Source: Phytophthora colocasiae (taxonomy: Eukaryota > Oomycota > Peronosporomycetes > Peronosporales > Peronosporaceae). From it: a stretch of 64,000 bases of DNA. The number at the start of each line of letters is the position of its first letter. Position 1 is the first letter of the stretch. Under the pieces are notes generated by a model. The model was given only the letters and a program-made list of their open reading frames with translations, was not told where the DNA came from and made no database searches. The stretch lies in assembly GCA_018806915.1 (NCBI GenBank), contig JAGKQI010000104.1, forward strand, positions 1 through 64,000. Direction: 5' to 3'. This document shows, one piece after another, positions 30,958 through 45,200 of the stretch. Position numbers and translations under genes: made by a program.

Positions 30958-31524
30958 TTACTGAAACAACGACCAGTCCAGGACGGAGAACGACTGCACC
31001 GCATGGGTAAATATGGAGGCGGCCACCTCCGAGTTGTCTTCGAACTGGAAAGCACCGTGGCTGCTGCTAGCCGGGTTGATACGCATGGGCGCAGACACCG
31101 ATAACACCACATCTGTAGTTACACCTGGCAGTCGGATGTTTCCCAGGTAAACGCGCACCACGTTCTTCGCGTGGTCACCTTCTTTGAACTTGGCCACGCG
31201 CTGGTCACCCACAATGAGTTGCGTGGAGTGCGGAGCATCAACAATTGCAGGTGCATGCCTTTCGTCTGCCTTCTGCTCTAGCAGCACTGTCACCTCGTCA
31301 GGGCCACAGCCATTGGACTGCGCAATTTCATTGAAGAAGTAGCGAGCACTTCCGCTGTCCGACACGCTCTCTTCGTACTGCAGCAGCTCCACAATGACGC
31401 ACTGATCTGTAGCCGCATTGGCGAACACTTCTTGGTTGTCGGGTACCTGTCGGAACGCGCTCACGTCCGCGAAGCCCTCGGGGATCTCGCAACTCAACGC
31501 ACCACCAAACAATGGACGGATCAT
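30958..31524 (-). CDS. MOG1: Ran-binding MOG1/RANGRF protein
   Basis: 188 residues, the typical size. MOG1 binds Ran GTPase, stimulates nucleotide release and helps nuclear import. Diagnostic sequence: RPLFGGALSCEIPEGFADVS, then FRQVPDNQEVFANAATDQ, close to the family's N-terminal LFGGA and RQVPDNQEVF motifs. The C-terminal half has VYLGNIRLPGVTTDVVLSVS, as in other MOG1 proteins. Single exon. Divergent from RUVBL1 with only 148 bp between start codons. Confidence 0.93.
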   Translation of the reverse strand: MIRPLFGGALSCEIPEGFADVSAFRQVPDNQEVFANAATDQCVIVELLQYEESVSDSGSARYFFNEIAQSNGCGPDEVTVLLEQKADERHAPAIVDAPHSTQLIVGDQRVAKFKEGDHAKNVVRVYLGNIRLPGVTTDVVLSVSAPMRINPASSSHGAFQFEDNSEVAASIFTHAVQSFSVLDWSLFQ

Positions 31525-33104
<1,580 letters not shown>

Positions 33105-33214
33105 CGACAGACAAAGATACCTGCCTCTCCGCCAAATACACCCTGAACAGTCGGTCACCCCACCCTATCACTTCCTATTGACCTGTCGGTGTTCATGTTG
33201 TGTTGGTAGATGCC

Positions 33215-36200
33215 ATGAAATCCCAGAGAGAAGATGTTGTACGAGAGTCGGCAATATTCGAGGCCCTATCTCCTCGTGGATATGCACGCCCAGGAAGTAC
33301 TGGCACTGCTCCATTTACCTCACTTCCTCTTGTAAACCCCCGAGATGCGAGCTCAATCCTCCGACAATTGACTACCCCTCAGTCACTGATGATGACGGTT
33401 CCCATAACTACTAACGAGTGTTGGCTAGTTTGGAAGTTCCTGTGCGACTGGGTCAAAACACAGGTGCGTTTGCAGCCCCAACTTATTCAACGTTGACGAC
33501 TGTTTTACAACGAATGTCTCTGTAGCTGGCAATGGAAGTTCCTGCGTCAATTCCTGGTTTCGGGACATTTTACGTGCGAGTTCAGTCCCTGGGTATCCGT
33601 ATCATTCTCTTTGGTGTGTTCCTTTCTACTACCAAACTTTTATTCTCCGGTACTTACTAAATCTCATCATTACAGAGCCTGAGAAGCAGTTCCTTATGAA
33701 ATATTACGTCCAAGTGGATTCGGAGGTAGCCGATCCTGCACTTGTTGCTACACTACCGTCTTCCATGGCGAGCTCCGAGTCGTCAGCTGCTGGTCGTAAT
33801 AGAGCTGCCAGTATCGTGGGGCTTGGCGAGGTTTTTGCGTTTAGTTTCGTGGAAATGGCTTCCTGTTGTGGCAGTTCGGTGGACTCAACGAGGGCACAAG
33901 AGTTGCTTAACTTGGTGATTCACAAAGTTGGGAGTGCAATGGGTCAAGGTGGCAGAGTAAGTTGACATGTTCAGATCAACTTGTTGCACTTTCACTGACA
34001 AGCATCCAATTGTTATCATCAGGTAGAATTGAATTTTGGTGCCGGGGTGATTCTGTGTGTTGATAGAATTATCCAGCGCTATCTCCTTCCACGTGACTCG
34101 GTATCTGATCCCGATGAGCTATTTCCCACGAATTTTGACTAACATATTTGTGTTTAGCGTCCAACACCGCGATTCGAGTATGAAGTGAGGACAGGAGAGA
34201 GCATTGTCAAGCGAAATTTACGTACACAAGCTGCTCTTCAAATAGTCAACGCACCAAAAGCCAAGTAAGTTGAACCTGGAACCTGGATTTGTGCTACATT
34301 TCTAACCAGCTTCGCGCGTAGATTATCATTTCTATCGGGCTCGACGTTTGCTTCATCTATCCAGTTAAACCCCGTGCTTGATCGCTTAAAAGATGCTCCT
34401 GACTTCTCGTTTGGCTCTCCGAACCCGCGACCCCCAGCCTCTTCATACACGTCAATCGGTTTGGATACCAGATCGTCTCCCCGATCGACACAACTACAGA
34501 AGCGATACAATCGAACAGCGAGTCCCCGTGCGAGCCGCCTTAATGAACCTTCAACCCCAGTCATTGAAGAGGACTCAGTGAATGAGAATAGTCTGTCTAT
34601 GAAGGAGGCCAACCACATTCCGCAGCTATTTGACCTCCTCAGCCGTACCCTGTGCGTCGAACCTGACCTGCATGTGTCAAGTCTAGTCCCCTCGAACCGC
34701 ATTGGGTCCAATTTTACTGAGTCGGCGGCTTATTTGACGTCCGAGAAGGGTGCGAGAGGTTTGGTGTTTGTCGATAAACCGGTCACTTCTAAGACGATAC
34801 GGCAAAGGAATGGTGGAGCTCACGAGTCGACATCAGAACAGCGATATTTTGAGTATTTGTCCGACGATAAGCTGATCGATCGACGTTACTTGACTCCTTT
34901 GTCTACTGACCTGGAGGCGAGAGTAGTGGCAGCGGCAGTGAAATACATCGTGGGCTCCTCGACTGTTCATATCGAAAAAGTGATGGAGGTGGCACACCAA
35001 GAGTTCGTGGACAATTACTATGCAAGTGCCAAGAAAGCGATTCTAAACTATCTGCTCATGCGCGATGTAACTCGTGAGCGCCTTGGAATTCCTTACGGAA
35101 TTCCTGTTCACGCTATTCTCCCGTCCAAATGGAAGTGGGGTAGCAGCGATGGACCGAATGGCTGTATCGCAGACTTGAAAGCTTTAGTATTAACACCGCG
35201 GGGCCGACCGACACATGTGAAAATACCTCAAAAGTCTGACGTTTCTTGCTCTGAGAGTAAGACAGAGCGACGTAAACGTGTCCAGTCGAAGCTAACGTCA
35301 CTTCTCGTTCTTTCGAACCCACAAGTTCGTGCTCTCCGCTACATGTGGCACGACTTACTCTTGTCAGTGTCCTTGGTGGACATTCCCAGTGCTCAGAGTC
35401 TTAGTGAAGCTACTGAGCCGATGGATATTATCGCGTTTGAACGCGCTCAGCTGGCATTTGCTGCGAAAATGAAGACTTTCATGATGGAAAACTGGTACCA
35501 CAAGACCAAGATGATGTTCGAGAGTGCGATCCGAGCCGAAACTTTCTCCATTCATACATCGGAAGCTGTTGTTAGCTTTCGCTTGCGTCACCTTTTTGAC
35601 ACGGTAGCAGCAGTCATGTCGCTCCAGATACGTTCGCTGATCCTCAAATCTATCGAAACGTACGTGAATTTCTTCGAGCAATTCGGAGACTTTAACGATG
35701 ACAATCAAGAGAGCACTTCCCACTTGCGAGTCCAAGAACGACCCAAGTATTCCGGCTTGCTAACGACTCTGGCTTTGCACGACGGTCAAATTCAGTTCCG
35801 TGATCCTTTGGTTGACATTCCCAGTCGCCTGCTGAATGTCCTTCACAATATCCCAAAGCTCTTCTACAACCTCGGACGAATCGAGACGCAATTTGACGAC
35901 CCGATTTTCTTGCCGACAACTTGTTCACCTTTTCTGTGGAATGTAGCAGCACAAGAAGATGATGTTGTGGTTGCTACAATCCGGATCCGATCCATTATCG
36001 AGCGGAACCTCGTACATCTTCGCAAGCTGCAGAGTGACTATGACGTTTTCGCTTTGACACATCGGTACGTGAACTCTGTGGACTGCTTCCATCTGGAGGA
36101 AAACGGAGAGCTTAAAAGTTATCGCGCTGAAATGGAGCGAGTACAGACAACCGCCATGCAGCTTGCAATCGACAACCGACATTCACAGCATTTAGGCCTT

Positions 36201-39200
36201 TTCTCGGTCGACTGTCGGTTTGTAAACACGAAGTTGCACACTGAGCTCGGACAATGGACTATCCGACTACTACAAGCTTTTGAGCAGCGAACAGGACGGA
36301 TGAATGCTGAGTTAAGGCAGCAGTACAAGGAAATTGCAGCTCGATTGGCCAAGAAACCGCTGGATTTGTACGAACTGGTGGATGCAGAGGCGTTTGTTCA
36401 ATGTCTCAAGGTTGAAAAACTGCAAGAGCTTCAGGATAAGGGCAGTATAATCAAGCAGCGACTTCGGTTCTTGCTGTTTGAGCGCGAAAGCATACACGTT
36501 GGCCATATCTCGATTGATTCATTGGAAGCAGAAAATGACCAGAATGGAAACGAACCTTCGTTAGCTGGCTTTCGCCTTTCAACCGATCTCTTATCGTCGA
36601 CCGCAAAGACTGTCAAATGGAGAAGCTATATTGCACAGTTGCTGAAGGAAGCCGAATCTCTCCTTGTGAACGAACGGACTCGGATCGAGGCCATGTTCGT
36701 CGCTAAAAGGTCCCGATTCCAGGCAGAAATCGATGAATTCGAAGGAGAAGTGCGCGGATTCGCAAAGAAAGGAGACCTCCGACACGCTGCCACGTATGTC
36801 GTCCAACTGGCCAAAATGCAAGACAATCTCTTTATCTTTCGCCAGGCCATGGGGACCATTATCAAGGAAGAGGAAAAGTTGATGTGGAAGGCCACAGACT
36901 TCAGTAAACTGGACGACATTGCCGAGGAAATGGCCCCGTACGAGCAACTGTGGAAGACCGTGAGAGAGTTTCGGGAGATGAACTCTCGCTGGCTGCGTGG
37001 GAATATCTTCGAGTTACCAGGTAAAGAAGGATTGCAGACGCTTCAGCAGATGCTTACAGTGGTTGCCAATGTAGCGAGCGTTCTTCTTTTGAACTCCGCT
37101 GCAGCCGCCACAGCCGAGACAGTTCGGAAACAAATGACCGACTTCCGAGAGAACGTCCGACTGATCGTTGCGATTCAGAACCCTGCGATGAAGGAGAGGC
37201 ACATGAAGGCAGTTTCAGCTCTGATTGGACTCGATTTCAGCTCCGATGAGGTTGTGACACTGTTGAAATTACTGGAGAACGGAGTTTTTGAGCTCGTCAA
37301 CAATATCGTTGACATTAGTAGCAATGCGACTCAAGAGCAGCAAATTGAGCGTGCACTGGACGAAATCAAAGGCGAATGGGATGCGACCAGCTTCAAACTT
37401 GTGCCTTCGAAGCATCCGTTCACTTCTGGCGCTGTCCTGGCACCGTTCATGGCTGTGGATGCTGTGGACTCGGATGTGTGGGGTGTCGTAATGGACAAAA
37501 CGTGCACTGAAAACATTGTTTCTCTCGTGGAGGACCACCTTTTACGTCTTCAAACGTTATCCTGTATGGCGCATGCGGGCCCGTTCCTCGAGGACATCGC
37601 ATTGTGGCAAACGTTTGCCTCGGAAACAGGACAGGTGGTTAAACTGTTGGTGCTGATCGAGCAACTTTGGAGCAGACTCACTCCGCTCTTTGCAGCGGGA
37701 ATCGTTGAGACGGAGTCGAATGAATCTCAGGTCTTTGGCCATGCGGCACAGCTCTATCGGTCGACTCATACTACAATCCTACACCAACCTGCTTGTAAAA
37801 CGTATTTTCTATCGGGTAGCAGCACTGAAGCACTCGTTTCTCCTACTGCGGCACTGAACGCAGAGTTAAATCAATGTCGAGAGCTGCTGGAGACTGTGAG
37901 AGCAGGCGTTCAAATGGGCTTTGACATTAAACGATCGAGTTTTACTCGGTTTTATTTCCTCTCGGACAACGAGCTGGTTACTGCATTAGCTTTGGCCAAT
38001 TTCCCAAGTGATTCGACGCTGTGGAAAGCTCTTTCTCGCTGCTTTCCAGGTATCAGCGGGGTTCAAACCAATTCTTCGAGTGAGATCACGGCACTGCTTA
38101 GTTCTTCTGGAGAACCGTTCCCCCTCGGATCCCCGATCGTCACAGCGGACACGCCAATGCCAGAGTGGTTGACAAAACTCGAGACCTCTATGACAACGAT
38201 CCTCCATGCTTCTATTCGAGCCGCTTGCAGTGATTTACCCCGAAAGGAGTTCCGCAAATGGTGCTTGATCTGGCCTGAACAATCTCTTCTTGCTGCAATT
38301 CAAATTGCCTGGACTTTGGAGTCGGAGCAAGCGTATCAAAAGGAAAACCAACGGAAAGCCTGGATGGATATTATGACTACTCTTTCTGAGAACTTGGAAT
38401 CTGTTAGGAAGGAAATTCGAGTGGCATCCTACCCACATGTGAGAGCAACGCTAGGGAACGTGATACTGTTATTGACACAGCTTCGAGACGTCAGTAGCCA
38501 AATCCTCACTGAAATTTCTACTACGTCGCCATACTTGACCTGGACCGCTCAGCCGCGGTTTTACTTCATCGACAGTGTCTTGAACGTTACGATGATGTCT
38601 TCGTCGTACCTGCCTCATGGGCTTGAATACCTGGGGAATGGCGCTCCCGGGATACTGGTAACTCCTCTAACGTTACGATGTTTCCACGCTATCTCTCAGG
38701 CAGCTAGCACCTTGGCGAAAGGGGCTTATTTACAAGGTGAAGCTGGAACAGGAAAGTCGACGATTTGCTACCAACTCGCTCGATTGTGCGGTCGGTTGTA
38801 CGTGACGTTCCAGTGTGGCAGCAGGAAGCTGTCATTTGATGATCTGGTTAGCTTTATCAAGGCCACTGCTGCCTCTGGAGCCTGGCTGTGTGTTGATAAC
38901 TTGCAGTTGTTGGCTGCAACAAAGATATCGCTGTTAGCACTGTTGTGTTCTCAAGTTATGACTAGTCTTGCAGCCAGACATGCGCAGTGTTTTCTTGTTG
39001 GAGATAAAATCCGTTTACGAAAAGGGGCTCTGTTCTTGCTGACACGAACGACTGGACCTGCTTCGACCCTTACTGATACCTCGTTAATGCAAAATGCGAG
39101 CTTCTTCTTTCGGCCGATCGTCGTCCAATGCCCAGATATTGAGAAATTAGCGGAGTTCGAACTCCAGTGTGGCAAATTTATTCACGCCACTAAATTAGCG

Positions 39201-42200
39201 AAGCTTGTGACTGTGACACTGACCGCTTTTCAACGAGGATTCCAACTACTGCAATCGGCGGAACATGTGAAAGTTCTCGGACCTGGAAATGGAGACTTGC
39301 GTCAAGTAAAAAGAATCATTGGACGGGCAGTAGAGCTCAATATTTTGGAGAAGGAGCACCGAAGACGCACTAGAAGGAGTATTCTCATAACCCCTGATGT
39401 AGACGAAACGGAGGAAGTCTCAACCACGGACGAGGCTCCTCCCAGCGATGCGACTTCGGAAGCTGTTGTACAGCGAGAAGAAGAGAAAAGGGAGTACCGA
39501 AATGTGTGTCTAGCGCTTCAAGAACGCCTGGCGTCAGTGGTACCGTCAGCTCACCTTCACCTGGTTGACGCTATCATACAAGATTTTATTGCACCTGCGC
39601 TTAGCAGGGATCTACTTGGAGTCAATACTGTGATCTGTGCGTCACGTAGAAGTTCGATGCGGTTACGTTCTGGATTGGAAGTTATGCCACAACGAACTCT
39701 CGAAGATGAGGTGGGTAGTTATGTTCGCACCAGTGAGAGTTCGTGGAAACTATTTGGAGTCGAATTTGGCCTGAAGGTTGTTCAACTGCTACAGACCATG
39801 AGGCACTCTCGCGCAGTAGTTGTTTCAGGGGAAATTCAAGCAGGGAAGACGAGTCTGTGTACTTCCCTTTCTCAAGCTCTTACAGCTATTAGCCAAAAAA
39901 ACACTGCAGATCGAAGTAATGCCACCCGAGGATTGAACTTTGAAGCTTTGGATAGCGATGTGGTACTCGCAGTCCCTACACGCTGTGTCTTCGTCTGCCC
40001 CAGAGCGCTTCGTTATGGTCAGCTAATTGACGTAACTTCTGATCGACAGTCGCAAAGTGTTTTTGCTAAACTTTTAAAAGAAGCGAAAGCGATCTATAAA
40101 GTTGACAAGGGGACAAATACATGGATTGTCTTCGATGGTGACTTGGACGCTTCCTGGAGCGAGCAGATTCTCTATACTGTCGAAGACCTTCAAGACGATA
40201 TGCCAGGGCACAAGAAAGGATTGCAGCTTTTATCGGGGAAGTTCTTCGCTATCCCAGCTTTTGTGCGGATTATCATGGAGACTACGACACTTATGAACGC
40301 TTCACCGACATTTATTAGCCGAGTTGGAGCAGTTCACGTAAATGTCGATCACAATGGTCAGAACTGGGAAAATGTGTACTTAATCTGGAAAAACCAGCGA
40401 AGGACTGAGTTTAAAGGATATGCTGACTTCATTTTCTCAGTTCTGGATACACTTGTTGCTGAGACCGTCCCCGCGAGTGTGAATTTTGTGAGAGCTAACT
40501 TCGAAAGCTGGTGGGGTGGAAATCAAGACGTGGAAAGGATGGGGTGGATGTTTGCATTGTTTAACAGTGCATTAAAGCAGTCATGGGAGAAATTTTGTTC
40601 GTTGACGAGTGAAAAACAACGTAAAACTGCTATCCACTGCTTCTTCTTACAAGCTTTAGTTTGGGGAATAGGAAACACCTCCGTTCCTCTTGAACGACAG
40701 AAATTTCACTTGTTCCTGTACGATTTGATCCTTCGAGGACCCAACAACGAACAGTCCACGTTGAAGCGCTTAATGATTTTATTTTTCCCTGCTGGAACGT
40801 TAGTTGGGAGTAACTCTAGCATCACAAGTGACAAGCATACTGGCGTGGCGACTGGAGGATCGACACCAAACAAACAGACAATTTACGATTTTGGATTTTC
40901 TGTAGTCTTTGGATCCAAATGGTTACCCTGGACCGAATACTACACGCGGTGGACGCAGAAGCTTGCGGGTTGTGCCAGTTCAGTCTTCTCAAATGCCTCC
41001 ATTGTCGTCCCCATCACAACTACTTCGGCCGCAATTTGTTTATCAGGACAGCTACTACTCGCGAACTACCCTACAATACTGTGTGGTCCAAGAGACTGTG
41101 GGAAAACTCGTTGTAGTTCTCTGTGGCTTTCGTTGAGCGAAGTCCTTTCACATGCACCAGTGGTGACTCCTGTAGTTCCATCACCATCTGATCCATCCCA
41201 ATTTGAAGAATCTGATGCCCAAACACAAGACATGGGGACTTCAAGTAGTGAAGATTCCACGTCGGCGAAGAAGATTTACAGTGGGTATTATACTACTGCT
41301 AGTGACGTTCTCCTTCACTTCGATACCATCCTTCAGCACATCCGGATCGGGCGCCAGGAAAACTCCAAACGCACAGCTGATTGTCACCCTACTGCATCAG
41401 GCGGAGGAGACACTGTGCACGTGTTTGTGGACGATGTTCACTGCTTTAATTTGGATCGAAGAATGAATTCTGCTTCGGAATTGTTACGGATGATCGCTGG
41501 ATATCGCACGATCGTGGACCCAACGACGAATGTATTGACTCCATGCCCAAATGTTTTTCCATTCGGAACATTGCAAACACCAGTACCAAAGACTGAGCTA
41601 CTAAACCAAGCACGAAATTACGATCTCGAACGCTGTGTGCGACGATTTATTCCCGTTCCTCTCCTGCCATTCTCAGACTCGGACCTCATTAGCATTTGTG
41701 AAACCTTTCCAGCTGCAGCTTTAGCAACCAACGAACAAAGGCCGGTAACTTCTTCATCTGTCACTGCAGCGGCAGCCGCGCTGTTAAAAGAAACCGCTCA
41801 GCTTCAATCTACGTTAATCAAGGCGAGCTTGAAAGTATTTCGACAAATGACTTTCTGCAAGGAATTTACGATCATTCCGAAAGATTCCACGTTCAACCCG
41901 ATTAAGCTTTACTACAACTTGCGTTCGATCCATCTATTCCAGCTTGTGGAAACCATTTCCTGCGAGATTCGTCCTACTTGGATGCAATCAGAAAAACCTT
42001 CTCTAGCTAGATTGTGGTGTCATGAAATTGTGCGATTATTTGGTGACATGATTGTGGATCCCAAAGAAGCCGCCGTATTTCACCACCGTGTTCTTGATAT
42101 TGCATTATCGAGCTTTGCAGTTGGAAACGAGGGATTATTTCCTATGCAGATACAGAAGAGCATGCTGCAAAATCCGGCAATCGCTCAGAACTGGCTGGCA

Positions 42201-45200
42201 AACGACTTGAACTTTGGATTTATTGGCGAGAGCGTTGAATCATATCGTAACGGATACCTGGAGATAAGCGAAGTGACCAAAGTTGCGGTTGTGGTTGAAA
42301 GAAACATGAGAGCGATGTTTCATACCGGAGCGAACTCACAGAATAGTGGAGAGAACATTGAAGTCATTCTCTGTCCGTACGTTATCAAACTCATTTTGCG
42401 AATGACCCGGCTGCTACGAATGAATAACAAAGCGGTACTATTTCTTGGCGCAAGAGGGAGAAAACTAGTCACCATCATGCGGTTAGCGTGCTTCATATGC
42501 AAAAAAACAGCATCCGTTCACCGTGTTCCGGATACTGCGTGTGAGGAGGCCTCGCACAACAGCAAGTGGTGCTCAGCGTTTCGAGCCGCTATGTTAAAAA
42601 GCGTGCGTACTCGCGATTCTTCCGTGGTTTTTATCGTGAAAGACTGTAATTTGGATGCAGATTCACCAATTTATCGTATTCTGGACCAGTTTCTGGGTGG
42701 ATTTAACTTTGATGTGATCACGTACGATGATCTGGACGAAGAAATCCTCTCCATTATCCGTGAAAGTTTCCAGCAAGAACAAAGTCCTCTTTCGTCAACC
42801 CACATGACGACTGTGCTGCGTTCGAAGAATTCGACAATTGATCGTTTCTTTCAGCTTGTGCGGCAGAATATCCAGATCGTATTGATATTTTCGCCTTCAT
42901 CGAGCCCTGTAGATAATTTGGATAACGCTGTCTGGGCGCCGATCTTATGGCGATTTCCTCACATTTCAAAACTCGGCACATTTTACTATGCTGGTGCGAT
43001 GCCGGAAAATTCGATGAACACAATGGCACAAAAGTGTCTGGCTCAGTCCTCCCTAACTCTGGACACAGACGAATTCTCTCAGCTTTCGGAAGTTGCTGTT
43101 CAAGTGTACAATACATCTCGTCATTTCTCAGAATCTTACAATAGCCACCACAGTGGCAAAGCAAGCGCAATTGGTCCTCCATTTATGAAGGTGGACCCAG
43201 CAATGCTTGTTGATCACGTGGCTCTGTTTGCTTCTCACTTTGATCGACTTGACCGCTCAATTTCATCCAACCTCGCCCGCTACGAGACAGGATTGGTATT
43301 TATTAACGAAACAGCGAAGATTCTCGAAATGGAACAGGCTCAAGCGGAGTTGCTACTCCCAGAAGTTCAGTACAAGACCGAGTTCAGGCGGAGGATGTCT
43401 GGTAGCATAGAGAGGGAAAATATGGCGGCAGATAAGTTGACTCGAGGACTGGAGCTAGCTACTATTTTGGTTTCTAAGCAGCGTGAGCGACTTGCAACAG
43501 TTACACAAGAGTATCAGGACTTGATCAGCGTTTCACGGCGTGAGTTTGACCAGATGAAAGAAACCCTTCAATCCTATTACGAATCATTTGACTGCGAGGA
43601 TACGGACGATCATGAGAAAACCAAAGATGATTCTAAGACTGATGAAGAACAGAACAATGGTGATAATTTAAAGGCGCCGACTACACATGAGGAATGCCCA
43701 GACAGTGTGACGGACACTAACGAGGGAAATATGGATCAACGGCGTCTCCGTGAGCATATCCGCGAGTTCACATCTCTGGGACGCATCCCATCGTCAATTT
43801 ATCAACTGTCCGAGTGTCTTGGTGTAATTTTTGGGATCGAACCCGTTGAAGGGCGTGATGAAATGGACCCTGACGAGATTATTATGAATTATTGGAAGAA
43901 CGTTGCGCTGCAGATAGGAACCGCTGAATTTTGGGAGAAATTGATAGCATTTGACGTCCCCAAGAACGCTACTGAAAAAATGGTTAGCACTTTGCTTCCG
44001 ATATGCAAATCTCCGGACTTTGATAAGGATTTATTCGCATCTGTACATGAAGTCGCTGGTGTTCTCAGTGAGTGGGTAATCAAATGTGTAGACTTTGCAA
44101 GGGATTTTATTCTAGCTGGACCCAAATACGATCAACTCCATCGAGAACAAGAGCAGCTCAAACTTGCAGAAGCTCAAGTAGTCAAAAGCAAAATGGACAT
44201 CTACAATCAAAACGCGTCCTCCAGACAAGCGAACGAACTACACGACATGTCAGAAATGGAAAGGCAGCAGGCGGACGAACGACTACAAGACACAACTTCA
44301 CTGCTGCATCTGACGAATGCCGCGTGGAAAGTATTATCATCTACTCGCGAGAAATGGCAGCGTAAATTGGACTTCTATACCGAGTTTGCAACCCATTGGA
44401 AAGGAGATCTGCTACTTGCGACGGCTACAATAGCGTATGCTTCGTGCTTGACTCGACCATCACGGCTACAGCTCTATAAGCAATGGGTGGATGCAATTGG
44501 AGATTACTCAATGAGCCCGTCGCCTTTACGGCGATGTATGCAGGATGTTTTTCTAATTCAAGAGGTGGATATTAGCAGGATGAAAGCTACGGGGTTGCCT
44601 ATTAACGATGAAAGTTCGCTGGAGAACGCCTTGATAACGCTGAACTGCTATCGTCCACCTTTACTCATCGATCCTTATGGAGTGGCGACAGATTGGTTGA
44701 AGTCACACCTGAGCTCGCAGAAACTTGCTGTCGTACCTGCTAGCAATACTTCGACTACTATGGAAGTTTGGAAAGCGGTGGAAATGAGTATTAAACAGGA
44801 GACTCCGTTGATTTTGGCGGATATATGTAAGGAACGCATAGAAGGCTTGCACTCATTTATTAACGCGAAGCGAAGGTCTTTATTTGATGCAGTCAACCTC
44901 GATCGTACTCGTACAAGTGACGGATACCGGTGTTGGTGCCACCCAGCTGAAGGAAAACCAGTAGAATCGTCTATTCTCGAGTTTTACAGCGACGCATGCA
45001 AGGTCTTCTTTACCTACACAGACTCTGATGCCGCTCCCGAATGGTTGTCGGGATATTTGAGCCAGTTGACTGTGATTCAGTTCGAAATGACGGCACCTTT
45101 TGTTGAACAGCAAGCGTTGAAAAAGCTTTTAGAGGCCCAAGGACGGCTTCGTGAGCTGACAGAAATTCGCACACTGGAGAACGAGATGATCATATGTGAC

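Noticed and set aside
33215..34264. Separate small CCDC81-like gene upstream of dynein
   Set aside because: No stop codon ends it, the last exon has a strong GTAAGT donor, and the next acceptor joins in phase to the dynein frame. Kept as a fusion, with a transcript test proposed.
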